Source: an uncultured Paracoccaceae bacterium (GTDB lineage Bacteria; Pseudomonadota; Alphaproteobacteria; Rhodobacterales; Rhodobacteraceae). Taken from it: DNA of 64,000 nt. Location: contig CANLSM010000014.1 in assembly GCA_947493745.1 (NCBI GenBank), forward strand, positions 24,684 through 88,683, written 5' to 3'. The notes below the pieces were generated by a model. The model made no database searches. It saw only the letters and a program-made list of their open reading frames with translations, and was not told the origin of the DNA. The first letter of the stretch is position 1, and each line of letters opens with the position of its first letter. Below, in pieces: positions 8,784-16,884 of the stretch. The position numbers were made by a program, and so were the translations under genes.

Positions 8784-9419
8784 GTGACGACAGCACCTCT
8801 GAAAGACGCCTATGATCTGGTGCTCCAATCCATAGATGCGGGGGAATTTCTTCCCGGTGACCGTCTGGTCGAGTCAGAACTTGCCGACAGGTTCGGCGTC
8901 TCCCGCACCCCCATTCGCGAGGCTTTTCAACGCCTTGAGACCCAAGGCGTGCTGACCCGTGACGGGCGTTCGCTGATCGTCTCGGCGCTCGATCACAACC
9001 AGTTGGGAGAGCTATACGTGGTGCGGGCGGAGCTTGAAGGGCTTGCAGCGCAACTCGCCGCCCAACATGCGGCCCCCGAGGAGATCAAGGTTCTCAGCAC
9101 GATGGTCACCCAGGACCGCGCACTGGTGGATGATCCCAAGGCGCTCTCAAGGGCCAACCGGCGGTTTCACCGGCAGATCCACCTGGCGAGCCATAACCGC
9201 TACCTCATCCAGCAGCTTGAGATGGTGCACCGTTCGATGGCACTTCTCACCAACTCGTCCTTCGAGCAGGGCGGGCGACCCGAGGTGGCGCTTGACGAGC
9301 ATCAGGCGATCGTGGACGCGATCGCGAAGCGGGATCGCGAAGCCGCCGATGAGGCCGCGCGGACCCATATCTCGATTGCCTATGAGACCCGTCTGAAGCT
9401 CGGCGCGGAAGGCATCTGA
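8784..9419 (+). CDS. GntR-family transcriptional regulator (FCD type)
   Basis: A regulator of about 211 residues. The winged helix spans about residues 8-70 (PGDRLVESELADRFGVSRTPIREAFQRLE), and the C terminus is an all-helical FCD ligand domain with the metal-binding style pattern D/H ... H ... H (RFHRQIHLASHN, DEHQAIVDAI, ARTHI). The frame is open from a GTG at 8715. I prefer the GTG at 8784, which has AAGGA about ten bases upstream and leaves the usual short N terminus. Divergent from the HAD gene and 10 bases ahead of a sulfotransferase-like gene. Confidence 0.82.
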   Translation: MTTAPLKDAYDLVLQSIDAGEFLPGDRLVESELADRFGVSRTPIREAFQRLETQGVLTRDGRSLIVSALDHNQLGELYVVRAELEGLAAQLAAQHAAPEEIKVLSTMVTQDRALVDDPKALSRANRRFHRQIHLASHNRYLIQQLEMVHRSMALLTNSSFEQGGRPEVALDEHQAIVDAIAKRDREAADEAARTHISIAYETRLKLGAEGI

Positions 9420-9429
9420 GACACCCCGG

Positions 9430-10185
9430 ATGGGCCGCCTCGTCCTTCATATTGGGATGCACAAGACCGGCAGCAGCTCGATCCAGCGGTTTTTCTCGCG
9501 GAACCGGCATCTGCTTCGCATGCTTGGTGTCAGCTATCCCGATGCGTTTGCACCCGACGGCAAGCGTCTGTCAAAGCACAATAATCTCTTTGAGGCGATG
9601 TCGCATGAGAAAGACATGGGCGAGCCACATCCGGTCTACGGGCCGTCCGAGACAATGATTGTAGAGCTTGCGGACGAGGTGCGCAGATCGAAGGTCACTC
9701 TCATCAGTGCGGAGGGTCTGTCGGGCGAATTTGACATCTTCGCTGAGCGATTTTCGGTATTGAGGGACCGGGTCCCGGTCACTGTGATCGTCTATCTGCG
9801 CAGGCAGGACGACTGGATCCGCTCGTTTCATGCACAGATGGTCCGGATGGGCGAAATGCGGAGCCTGCCGGAGTTTCTGGAGGACCCGGACGTTCAACGG
9901 CATCTCGACTATGCCGACCTGCTCGGACGATGGGAGACGGCGCTTGGGCGTGACACGCTTCAGGTCGAGATTTTTCCGCCCCGCGACAATCTCTTGCAGA
10001 GCTTTCTTAAAGCGGCGAGCTTGCCGAGGTGGCTGGCCTGTCTTCCATATGCAAAGGCACATGTGAACCGGTCGGAGTTCAAGTCAGACGCGCCCTTGCC
10101 CGATGCGTTCATGAACCGGTTCAACGAGGGGAACGAGTGGATCAGGCGGACCTTTCGGCCCGACCTGACAACGCTCTTTTACTGA
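9430..10185 (+). CDS. Sulfotransferase-like P-loop protein
   Basis: A 251-residue protein starting with a phosphosulfate-binding-loop type motif (HIGMHKTGSSSIQRFF, residues 7-22) and a later VYLRRQDDWIRSFHAQ segment like the 3'-phosphate binding region of sulfotransferases. It would transfer sulfate from PAPS to a carbohydrate or surface molecule; the acceptor is unknown. It follows the GntR gene by 10 bases, so probably the same transcript. A second, unrelated sulfotransferase-like gene occurs at 53946-54536. Confidence 0.7.
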   Translation: MGRLVLHIGMHKTGSSSIQRFFSRNRHLLRMLGVSYPDAFAPDGKRLSKHNNLFEAMSHEKDMGEPHPVYGPSETMIVELADEVRRSKVTLISAEGLSGEFDIFAERFSVLRDRVPVTVIVYLRRQDDWIRSFHAQMVRMGEMRSLPEFLEDPDVQRHLDYADLLGRWETALGRDTLQVEIFPPRDNLLQSFLKAASLPRWLACLPYAKAHVNRSEFKSDAPLPDAFMNRFNEGNEWIRRTFRPDLTTLFY

Positions 10186-10194
10186 CCCTATGGC

Positions 10195-11145
10195 TCAGAT
10201 GTTGAGCTGGTAGGAGGCGGGCGTGTAGGTGAACCCGTCTCCTGACGCCTCGACATAGCCCAAGGCGGGATAGGGCATGTGATAGCCGGTGAACGGGATC
10301 TTGTCGGCGGCGATCATGCCGAAAAGCTCGCGCCGGGTCGCCGTTGCCTGATCCGCGTCGGCATCGAAGGAGAAGCTCCAGTCCGGTCGCTGGAGGGCAA
10401 GCACGAAATGGTTGGCCGCATCGGCGGTCAGCAACAGGCGCTGGCCGTTGCTTTCAATGTGATAGGCCATGTGGCCGGGGGTGTGACCGAAGGCTCCGAC
10501 GGCTTCAATGCCGCTGACAACAGCATCGCCGGGATTGATGAAGGTGGTCTTCTCCGCCAGAGGGACGACCATGGACTGAACCATGGTATAGATCCGCTCG
10601 GCAGGCGTGCCGACGCGATCCTGGCTGGACCAGAAATTGTACTCATCCGCACCCATGACATAGCGGGCGTTGGGGAATGCAGGTGCATCGCCTTCCATGA
10701 GCCCGCCGATATGGTCGGGATGCATATGGGTGATCACCACGACATCGACCTGATCGGCGGTGTAGCCGGCTGCCTCGATCTGTGCCGTCAACTGACCGAG
10801 GGCGGGGCGCGCGCCGGGACCATTGCCGGTGTCAAAGAGCACAAGCTCGGCGCCGGTGTTGACCAGAACCGGCAGGAAGGTGAACTCGGCCTTGTCGGCG
10901 GGCAGGCGGTTTTCGGTCAGAAGCGCGCGCACCGGCTCAGGGCCTGCGTTCTTGCCGAACATGTTTTCAGGGTTCTCGACCGTTCGCGCCCCGTCGAGAA
11001 GGGTCGTGACCTCCATGCCGCCAAGGGTCACGCGTCGGTACATCGGACGGCTTGCGCCGAGCATGGGTGCCTTTGCGAAACCGGGCATCGCGAGCGCCGA
11101 TGCGGCCATGCCGCCGAGCGCTGTCCTGCGGGTAATGATGGTCAT
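10195..11145 (-). CDS. Tat-exported MBL-fold metallo-hydrolase
   Basis: A 316-residue metallo-beta-lactamase-fold hydrolase. The N terminus carries a twin-arginine signal (TRRTALGGMAASALAMPGFA), so the folded enzyme should be exported. The zinc-binding HMHPDH motif is at 140-145, followed by GHTPGH, TADAANH and a late GYHMPYPALGY segment. The pattern resembles the methyl-parathion-hydrolase/AiiA-like group of lactonases and esterases, but substrate cannot be inferred. It starts behind a strong GAGGAGG site and converges with the preceding sulfotransferase gene. Confidence 0.82.
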   Translation of the reverse strand: MTIITRRTALGGMAASALAMPGFAKAPMLGASRPMYRRVTLGGMEVTTLLDGARTVENPENMFGKNAGPEPVRALLTENRLPADKAEFTFLPVLVNTGAELVLFDTGNGPGARPALGQLTAQIEAAGYTADQVDVVVITHMHPDHIGGLMEGDAPAFPNARYVMGADEYNFWSSQDRVGTPAERIYTMVQSMVVPLAEKTTFINPGDAVVSGIEAVGAFGHTPGHMAYHIESNGQRLLLTADAANHFVLALQRPDWSFSFDADADQATATRRELFGMIAADKIPFTGYHMPYPALGYVEASGDGFTYTPASYQLNI

Positions 11146-11316
11146 GACATATCCTCCTCTGAATTGGGGCTTTCGGGATCAAATGTGGCGCAAGTGCCGA
11201 TCGTCGAGGCCGGAGAGGGAAAATAACTGTTTCCGTTCGCCCGGGGCGGATCCGCCGCGCAGACCTCTGCCTCCACGATCCATGAGGCGCAGCAATCGCT
11301 GCACCGTTGGTTCCGC

Positions 11317-12519
11317 TCAGGCTGCGGCGCGTTTCGCCATCGCTTCGGCAAACTGCTCGAAAAGGTAGAAACTGTCTTGCGGGCCGGGGCTGGCTTCCGG
11401 GTGGTACTGGACCGAAAACACCGGGCGATCTTTGAGCGCAATACCGCAGTTCGACCCGTCAAAGAGCGAGACATGGGTCTCGACCACGTCTTCGGGCAGG
11501 CTTTGCGCGTCAACCGCGAAACCGTGGTTCATCGAGGTGATCTCGACCTTGCCGGAGCGCTTGTCCTTCACCGGATGGTTCGCGCCGTGATGGCCATGGT
11601 TCATTTTCAGGGTCCGGCCACCCAGGGCGAGGGCCAGCATCTGGTGGCCGAGGCAGATACCAAAGACCGGCAGATCGGTGGTTTCGATGATCTCGCGGAT
11701 CATCGGGACAGCGTATTCCCCCGTTGCCGCGGGATCGCCCGGACCGTTGGAGAGAAACACGCCGTCGGGATTGTGCGAGAGGACGTCCTCCACCGTGGCG
11801 GTCGCCGGCAGGACCGTGACATCGCAACCGGCCGATGCCAGACACCGCAGGATATTGCGCTTGGCGCCGTAGTCCACGGCAACAACCTTGTGGACCGGCT
11901 TTGTCTGTTGCGGGAAGCCATCGGGCCATGCCCAGCGGGCCTGGTTCCAGCTATAGGCCGCGTCGCAGGTCACATCGCGGGCCAGATCGAGACCTTCCAG
12001 TCCGCTGAAACCGCGGGCCCGTTCATGGAGCGCCTGAATATCGAAATTGCCGTCTGCCGCGTGTTGAAGCGCGACATGGGGCGCGCCCTGATGGCGGATG
12101 GCGCGGGTCAGACGACGGGTATCCACGCCGCCCATGCCGATGCGGCCCTGATCCTTCAGCCAGTCCGAGAGATGGCTCGCCGCCCGCCAGTTCGAGGGCT
12201 GGGTCGGCTGCCAGCGCACGATCATGCCGGCGGCGATTGGGGTGCCTGCCTCGTCATCCTCGGCATTCACACCGACATTGCCGACATGCGGGAAGGTGAA
12301 GGTGACGATCTGACCCGCATATGACGGGTCGGTCATGATCTCCTGATAGCCGGTCATGGCGGTGTTGAAGCAGAGCTCCGCCACGCTCCGGCCTTCGGCT
12401 CCGAAGCCATGCCCGTAGAAGGTCTGGCCATCTGCAAGGACCAGGCAAGCCGTCGGTTTTTTTCGCTGTTCTGAGGGACTTACGGTGGCATCAGCGGGTG
12501 AGATGGTCTGGCTCATCAT
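11317..12519 (-). CDS. carA: Carbamoyl-phosphate synthase small subunit
   Basis: Glutaminase subunit of carbamoyl-phosphate synthase, feeding arginine and pyrimidine synthesis together with CarB (not in the window). It has the N-terminal CPSase small-chain domain (LADGQTFYGHGFGAEG, TGYQEIMTDPSYAGQI) and a class I glutamine amidotransferase domain with nucleophile Cys289 in GICLGHQ and the catalytic HxE in YHPEASPGP. Start at 12519 follows GGAGG by four bases; the frame itself is open to 12549. Single gene on this strand between the metallo-hydrolase and yqeY. Confidence 0.95.
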   Translation of the reverse strand: MMSQTISPADATVSPSEQRKKPTACLVLADGQTFYGHGFGAEGRSVAELCFNTAMTGYQEIMTDPSYAGQIVTFTFPHVGNVGVNAEDDEAGTPIAAGMIVRWQPTQPSNWRAASHLSDWLKDQGRIGMGGVDTRRLTRAIRHQGAPHVALQHAADGNFDIQALHERARGFSGLEGLDLARDVTCDAAYSWNQARWAWPDGFPQQTKPVHKVVAVDYGAKRNILRCLASAGCDVTVLPATATVEDVLSHNPDGVFLSNGPGDPAATGEYAVPMIREIIETTDLPVFGICLGHQMLALALGGRTLKMNHGHHGANHPVKDKRSGKVEITSMNHGFAVDAQSLPEDVVETHVSLFDGSNCGIALKDRPVFSVQYHPEASPGPQDSFYLFEQFAEAMAKRAAA

Positions 12520-12580
12520 GGGACCTCCGAAGCTAAAGTCGCCGGACACTACTTGGCACAGCAGAGGGGGTCAAGGATTC

Positions 12581-12595
12581 TTAAATTTATATTAA
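12581..12595. promoter_or_regulatory. TTAA-N7-TTAA motif (possible CtrA site) between carA and yqeY
   Basis: A perfect TTAA-seven bases-TTAA motif in the carA/yqeY divergent region. Unlike the sites at cckA and recA, this stretch is AT-rich overall, so a chance match is quite possible. Confidence 0.3.
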
Positions 12596-12633
12596 TTTGC
12601 GTGATAACAACAGCTTATGAGGTGGTGCAAAGA

Positions 12634-12662
12634 TTGCCGTTTGTCCGTTCTTCTCGTATAAA
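12634..12662 (+). promoter_or_regulatory. Sigma-70-type promoter for yqeY
   Basis: TTGCCG at 12634-12639 and TATAAA at 12657-12662 with a 17-base spacer, about 44 bases ahead of the YqeY-like start at 12706. Confidence 0.55.
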
Positions 12663-12705
12663 TCCGCCTCCTGCAGGTGTGGCCTGCGAAACCGATGGTA
12701 CCAGA

Positions 12706-13161
12706 ATGATCCGCTCACGTCTTTCGCAAGAACTCAAGGAAGCGATGAAAGCCAAGGACCCGACCCGGCTTTCGACCCTGCGTCTGATTCATGCCGCGAT
12801 CAAGGATCGCGACATTGCCGCGCGATCGGAGGACAACGCGGAGGGCGTGAATGATACCGAGATCCTCTCGATTCTGGGCAAGATGATCAAGCAGCGCCAG
12901 GACAGTGCGACGGCTTATGAGGAGGCGGGGCGGATTGAACTGGCGGAGCGGGAACAGGCGGAGAGCGATGTGATCCGCGAGTTTCTTCCCAAGCAGTTGT
13001 CGGACGCGGATGTGCAGGCGGCGATTTCCGCGGCCATCACAGAGACCGGTGCGTCATCCATTCGCGATATGGGCAAGATCATGGGCGTTCTCAAGGCACG
13101 CTACGCCGGGCAGATGGATTTCGGCAAGGTGGGCGCGCAGGTCAAGGCATCGTTGGGATAG
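12706..13161 (+). CDS. GatB/YqeY-domain protein
   Basis: A 151-residue YqeY-like protein, the free-standing version of the tRNA-binding tail of the GatB amidotransferase subunit. Family features are the N-terminal LKEAMKAKDPTRLSTLRLIHAAIKDR helix and the late GASSIRDMGKIMGVLKARYAGQMDFGKVG segment. Exact role is unclear; tRNA contact is inferred from the family. The open frame begins at 12553, but ATG 12706 begins the conserved domain and follows a good promoter. Confidence 0.88.
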   Translation: MIRSRLSQELKEAMKAKDPTRLSTLRLIHAAIKDRDIAARSEDNAEGVNDTEILSILGKMIKQRQDSATAYEEAGRIELAEREQAESDVIREFLPKQLSDADVQAAISAAITETGASSIRDMGKIMGVLKARYAGQMDFGKVGAQVKASLG

Positions 13162-13168
13162 GGATTTT

Positions 13169-13188
13169 CGCCTCCGGCGGGGATATTT
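13169..13188. repeat. Intergenic 20-base repeat, copy 1
   Basis: The 20-base word beginning CGCCTCCGGCGGGG and ending ATATTT is found identically at 55827-55846. Here it lies eight bases after the yqeY stop and overlaps the end of the convergent DUF2244 gene. It contains a short CGCC/GGCG stem. Confidence 0.6.
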
Positions 13189-13747
13189 ACAGAAAAATGA
13201 AGCTGGGGGCGTGGAGCGCCCGGAGGGCTTTTGAGAGGTCGTCTTTAAGGTGGCGTCGCTCTTCGGGGCTCAGGAACGCGCCCAGTTCGATCACCCGCCC
13301 GTTGCCGCGCAGTGTCAGATAGCTTTCCAGATGGCGGGTGTCCTTGATCTGGATATCCACCCAGAAAGGGTTTGCGTGCCATCGGCGGACCTCGCCGCGC
13401 GGCTCGATCCGTTCCACCGTGACGAGATCGGGCCAGAGGCGGAGCGTCTCGGTGAGCCTGCCGTCGCGGTAGTTGCGCTTGATCGCTGTATAGAGAGCGA
13501 TAAGGGCCGCCAGCAGGAAGGGCAGCATGCCCCAGGCGACCGGTGTTCCCAGAAGCGGGAGGAGCGGGATCGAGAGCCCTGTCGCCACAAAGATCAGGAC
13601 AGCCTTGAAACCCCGATGGCTGAGCGAGCGGTTTGGCCATAGGGTCACCTGATAAACTGGCCTGTCGGTGCGAGCGTAGGGGTCGGAGACATCAAAGGCC
13701 GAAGCGTCTGCTCCGGCCTCTGGATATTTCGGGTCTTCGCTCTGCAT
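13187..13747 (-). CDS. DUF2244 membrane protein downstream of ctaD
   Basis: A 186-residue protein with two neighbouring hydrophobic segments (about residues 48-65 and 70-88), followed by a soluble DUF2244 domain rich in Arg and Trp-containing strands (VERIEPRGEVRRWHANPFWVDI). The ATG at 13747 overlaps the ctaD stop in a TGATG junction, implying translational coupling and a role tied to cytochrome oxidase assembly or stability, though this is only inferred from position. The same frame stays open far upstream inside ctaD, which is a shadow. Confidence 0.8.
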   Translation of the reverse strand: MQSEDPKYPEAGADASAFDVSDPYARTDRPVYQVTLWPNRSLSHRGFKAVLIFVATGLSIPLLPLLGTPVAWGMLPFLLAALIALYTAIKRNYRDGRLTETLRLWPDLVTVERIEPRGEVRRWHANPFWVDIQIKDTRHLESYLTLRGNGRVIELGAFLSPEERRHLKDDLSKALRALHAPSFIFL

Positions 13748-15387
13748 CAGTGATGCGGGTGTCTGTCCCACATGTCCTGCGTCGGCAGCGTCTCGAACGT
13801 GTGTTCGGGCGGCGGGTTCGGCAGCGTCCATTCCAGCGTATCCGCATGTTCGCCCCAATAGGCGGGCTCGTCCACCCGGACACCGGCACGCAATGTGTAG
13901 AACACGATGCCGAAGAAGAGCAGGAAGGAGGCACCCGAAAGGAATGCGCCATAGCTGGAAATCTTGTTCCAGTAGGCGAAGGCCTCCGGGTAGTCGATGT
14001 AGCGGCGCGGCATGCCCTGGCGGCCCAGGAAGTGCTGTGGGAAGAAGGTGATATTGGCACCGATGAAGAACATCCAGAAATGCACCTTGCCCCAGAATTC
14101 CGGATACTGGCGACCGGACATCTTGCCGATCCAGTAGTAGGAGCCCGCGAAGATCGCGAAGACGGCGCCGAGGCTCATCACATAGTGGAAATGGGCAACC
14201 ACGTAGTAGGTGTCGTGATAGGCCCGGTCCACAGCTGCCTGGCTGAGCACGATGCCCGTCACACCGCCGAAGGTGAATAGGAAGATGAAGCCGATGGCGA
14301 AGAGCATCGGTGTCTTGAACTCGATCGAACCGCCCCACATCGTTGCAATCCACGAGAAGATCTTGATGCCCGTGGGCACCGCAATCACCATGGTGGCCAG
14401 CATGAAATAGGCCTGTTGGGTCGTGCTCATGCCGACGGTGTACATATGGTGCGCCCAGACAACGAAGCCGAGCGCGCCGATGGCGATCATCGCGAACACC
14501 ATCGGCAGGTAGCCGAAGACAGGTTTCCGCGAGAAGGTGGCGACCACGTGGGAGATGATCCCGAAGCCCGGCACGATCACGATGTAGACCTCCGGATGCC
14601 CGAAGAACCACAGGATATGCTGGTAAAGGACCGGGTCACCGCCGCCGGCTGGATCGAAGAAGGTCGTCCCGAAGTTGCGGTCTGTCAGAAGCATGGTGAT
14701 GGCACCGGCCAGAACCGGCAGGGCCAGAAGGATCAGGAAGGCCGTGACCACGATCGACCAGACAAAGAGCGGTGTCTTGAAGATCGTCATGCCAGGTGCG
14801 CGCATGTTGAGGAAGGTCGTGATCATGTTGATCGCACCGAGGATCGAGGAGGCGCCCGAAAGATGCACCGCAAAGATCGCAAGATCCGTCGAGATGCCCT
14901 GTTCAGTGGTCGAAAGCGGCGCGTAGAGCACCCAGCCGATGCCTGAACCAAGCTGCCCGTTGCCGCCTGGCGAGACCACCGAGAGCACCGCCAGCGAGGA
15001 GCCCGCGACGAAAAGCCAGAACGACAGGTTGTTCATCCGCGGGAACGCCATATCCGGCGCGCCGATCATCAACGGCATGAAATAGTTGCCAAATCCGCCG
15101 AAGAGTGCCGGGATCACCACGAAGAACATCATCAGGATGCCATGGCCGGTGATCATCACATTCCACAAATGGCCGTTGGGCTCGCCGTCGAGCAGCATGT
15201 ACTGAACGCCGGGCTCCATCAGCTCGAGCCGCATATACATCGTGAAGGCGACCGAGATCAGGCCCAGAAGCGCCGATACGACCAGATAGAGGATACCGAT
15301 GTCTTTGTGGTTGGTGGACATGAACCAGCGGGTGAAGAAGCCCCGATTGTCTTCATGTGCGTGAGCATGTGCCGTAGCATCAGCCAT
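13747..15387 (-). CDS. ctaD: Cytochrome c oxidase subunit I (aa3 type)
   Basis: Catalytic subunit of the aa3 cytochrome c oxidase, 546 residues with 12 expected membrane helices. Visible metal sites are a low-spin haem ligand in GHGILMMFF (His82), the CuB histidine and cross-linked tyrosine in HPEVY (264-268), the HH pair in WAHHMYTVG, and the haem ligands in [13 protein letters not shown]. It moves electrons from cytochrome c to oxygen with proton pumping. The soluble cytochrome c gene lies just upstream on the same strand, and DUF2244 is coupled downstream. ctaC, ctaG and ctaE are not in the window; ctaA is at 62300. Confidence 0.97.
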   Translation of the reverse strand: MADATAHAHAHEDNRGFFTRWFMSTNHKDIGILYLVVSALLGLISVAFTMYMRLELMEPGVQYMLLDGEPNGHLWNVMITGHGILMMFFVVIPALFGGFGNYFMPLMIGAPDMAFPRMNNLSFWLFVAGSSLAVLSVVSPGGNGQLGSGIGWVLYAPLSTTEQGISTDLAIFAVHLSGASSILGAINMITTFLNMRAPGMTIFKTPLFVWSIVVTAFLILLALPVLAGAITMLLTDRNFGTTFFDPAGGGDPVLYQHILWFFGHPEVYIVIVPGFGIISHVVATFSRKPVFGYLPMVFAMIAIGALGFVVWAHHMYTVGMSTTQQAYFMLATMVIAVPTGIKIFSWIATMWGGSIEFKTPMLFAIGFIFLFTFGGVTGIVLSQAAVDRAYHDTYYVVAHFHYVMSLGAVFAIFAGSYYWIGKMSGRQYPEFWGKVHFWMFFIGANITFFPQHFLGRQGMPRRYIDYPEAFAYWNKISSYGAFLSGASFLLFFGIVFYTLRAGVRVDEPAYWGEHADTLEWTLPNPPPEHTFETLPTQDMWDRHPHH

Positions 15388-15540
15388 GTTTGCGTACTCC
15401 GAGAGACGAATTGTTGTCTATGCGCACCCTAGAAAAGAAGGGAGTCGCCTGCCTGTTTGGCGCTCACACTAATGTGCACGGCCCTGCACCTCAATCTAAA
15501 AACCTCTTGCAACAAAGCGCATTATTGTCGCGGCTGAACA

Positions 15541-15570
15541 AAAAACACCCGCCGGACGGGCGGGTGTTTG
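15541..15570 (-). terminator. Intrinsic terminator of the cytochrome c gene
   Basis: On the minus strand an 11-pair stem (AAACACCCGCC with GGCGGGTGTTT, five-base loop) ends in a run of Ts. It is 28 bases past the cytochrome c stop at 15599 and separates that gene from ctaD. Confidence 0.85.
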
Positions 15571-15598
15571 ATGATTTCAGACAGAGTGCCGCGAGGAC

Positions 15599-16033
15599 TT
15601 AGCTGCCTTCCTCCGAGAAGGTTGCGAGATAGGCGGCGACATCGGCTCCGCCATCGCGCAGTTTGAAGGCCATCTTCGAGCGGGCGCTCCTGTCGTCAAG
15701 CTGAGTCTGCAGGAATTTGCGGGGATCCACGACATATTCAGCCAGCGTAGCCTCGTCCCAGGCAAAACCGCCTTCACCCAGAGCGACAAGGCTGTCACCG
15801 TATTTGTCAAAGTCTTCGGCGGACCCGGCTGTCCGTCCGATCACGCCATAGAGGTTCGGCCCGGTCTTGCCGCCTTTGACGAAGGTCTCGTCCGCAGTCG
15901 CGATCATGTGACAGCTCTTGCAACGGTTAAACAGTTTCTCACCCTCTGCGGCATCGCCTGTCGAGTGTCCGTCGGCCAGCGCGAACTGGCTGGTAACAGC
16001 AAGTGCTGCTGTCAGAATGGCTGTTCTAAGCAT
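15599..16033 (-). CDS. Periplasmic class I cytochrome c (c2/c550 type)
   Basis: A 144-residue cytochrome with a signal peptide (about 1-20) and one haem-binding motif CKSCH at 38-42. A GPNLYGVIGRTAG segment and a later KMAF methionine, probable sixth ligand, follow. Size and motifs match the soluble c2/c550 electron carriers that feed aa3 oxidases. It ends in a strong terminator and sits between lipB and ctaD. It is the likely electron donor to the neighbouring oxidase, by context only. Confidence 0.88.
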   Translation of the reverse strand: MLRTAILTAALAVTSQFALADGHSTGDAAEGEKLFNRCKSCHMIATADETFVKGGKTGPNLYGVIGRTAGSAEDFDKYGDSLVALGEGGFAWDEATLAEYVVDPRKFLQTQLDDRSARSKMAFKLRDGGADVAAYLATFSEEGS

Positions 16034-16134
16034 TCAAATCCCCTTGGTTATGGCGTGACGCCTTTGAGAGGGCAGGATAGCTCTTTTCGGCTTGCGGACA
16101 AGCCGGACCGGAAAAACTTTTGTGACCGCGCATT

Positions 16135-16785
16135 TCATGGCTCAAAGGTTGCATCAAAGGCCTCCTTCAGCGCGATATCGAGATCAGAGAGCGTCATCGG
16201 CAGCCCCAGATCGACAAGACTGGTGACGCCGTACCCCTCGATCCCGCAGGGTATGATGCCGTCATAATGGCTGAGGTCGGGCTCCAGGTTGATCGACACG
16301 CCGTGGAAGGTGATCCATTTGCGGATGCGCACGCCGATGGCCGCGATCTTGTCCTCGGCCGGGCTGCCATCGGGCAGCGGAGGCTTGTCCGGACGTGCCA
16401 CCCAGACACCGACGCGACCCTCGCGCCGCTCACCCGTCACATTGAACGCGGCCAGCGTGCGGATGACCCAGTCCTCCAGATGCCAGACATATCGGCGGAC
16501 ATCACGGCCGCGCCTGTTCAGGTCCAGCATCGCATATGCGACGCGCTGACCGGGTCCGTGATAGGTGTATTCGCCGCCGCGCCTGCTCTGAAAGACCTCG
16601 AACCGGTCGGGATCGGTCAGATCTTCCGGCTTTGCGCTGGTTCCGGCGGTGTAAAGGGGCGGGTGCTCCAGCAGCCAGACCAACTCATCGGCTTGTCCCG
16701 AGACGATATCCTGCACTCGGCGCTCCATCGCGGCGAGCGCGTCGGGGTAGGACACAAGCTGATCTGATATCTGCCATTCGGGCAT
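16135..16785 (-). CDS. lipB: Octanoyltransferase
   Basis: Transfers octanoyl from acyl carrier protein to lipoyl domains, the first step of lipoate synthesis. 216 residues with the family signature [13 protein letters not shown] (68-80), Lys146 in the DKIAAIGV segment, and the nucleophile Cys180 in [13 protein letters not shown]. Length is typical. Stands alone on the minus strand upstream of the cytochrome c gene, with about 100 bases between. Confidence 0.95.
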   Translation of the reverse strand: MPEWQISDQLVSYPDALAAMERRVQDIVSGQADELVWLLEHPPLYTAGTSAKPEDLTDPDRFEVFQSRRGGEYTYHGPGQRVAYAMLDLNRRGRDVRRYVWHLEDWVIRTLAAFNVTGERREGRVGVWVARPDKPPLPDGSPAEDKIAAIGVRIRKWITFHGVSINLEPDLSHYDGIIPCGIEGYGVTSLVDLGLPMTLSDLDIALKEAFDATFEP

Positions 16786-16884
16786 TGCAAGCCGCCTCTT
16801 TCTCGACCTTCAGGAAAGCTGTTTGGCACAGATTGTGAGAGGAGGCGAGGGGACGGGCGGCGGCTGAGCGCCGCCCGACATGTC

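Noticed and set aside
13748..14611. Minus-strand frame extending the DUF2244 gene into ctaD
   Set aside because: Runs out of frame with ctaD, whose motifs are unmistakable. The real start is the TGATG junction at 13747.
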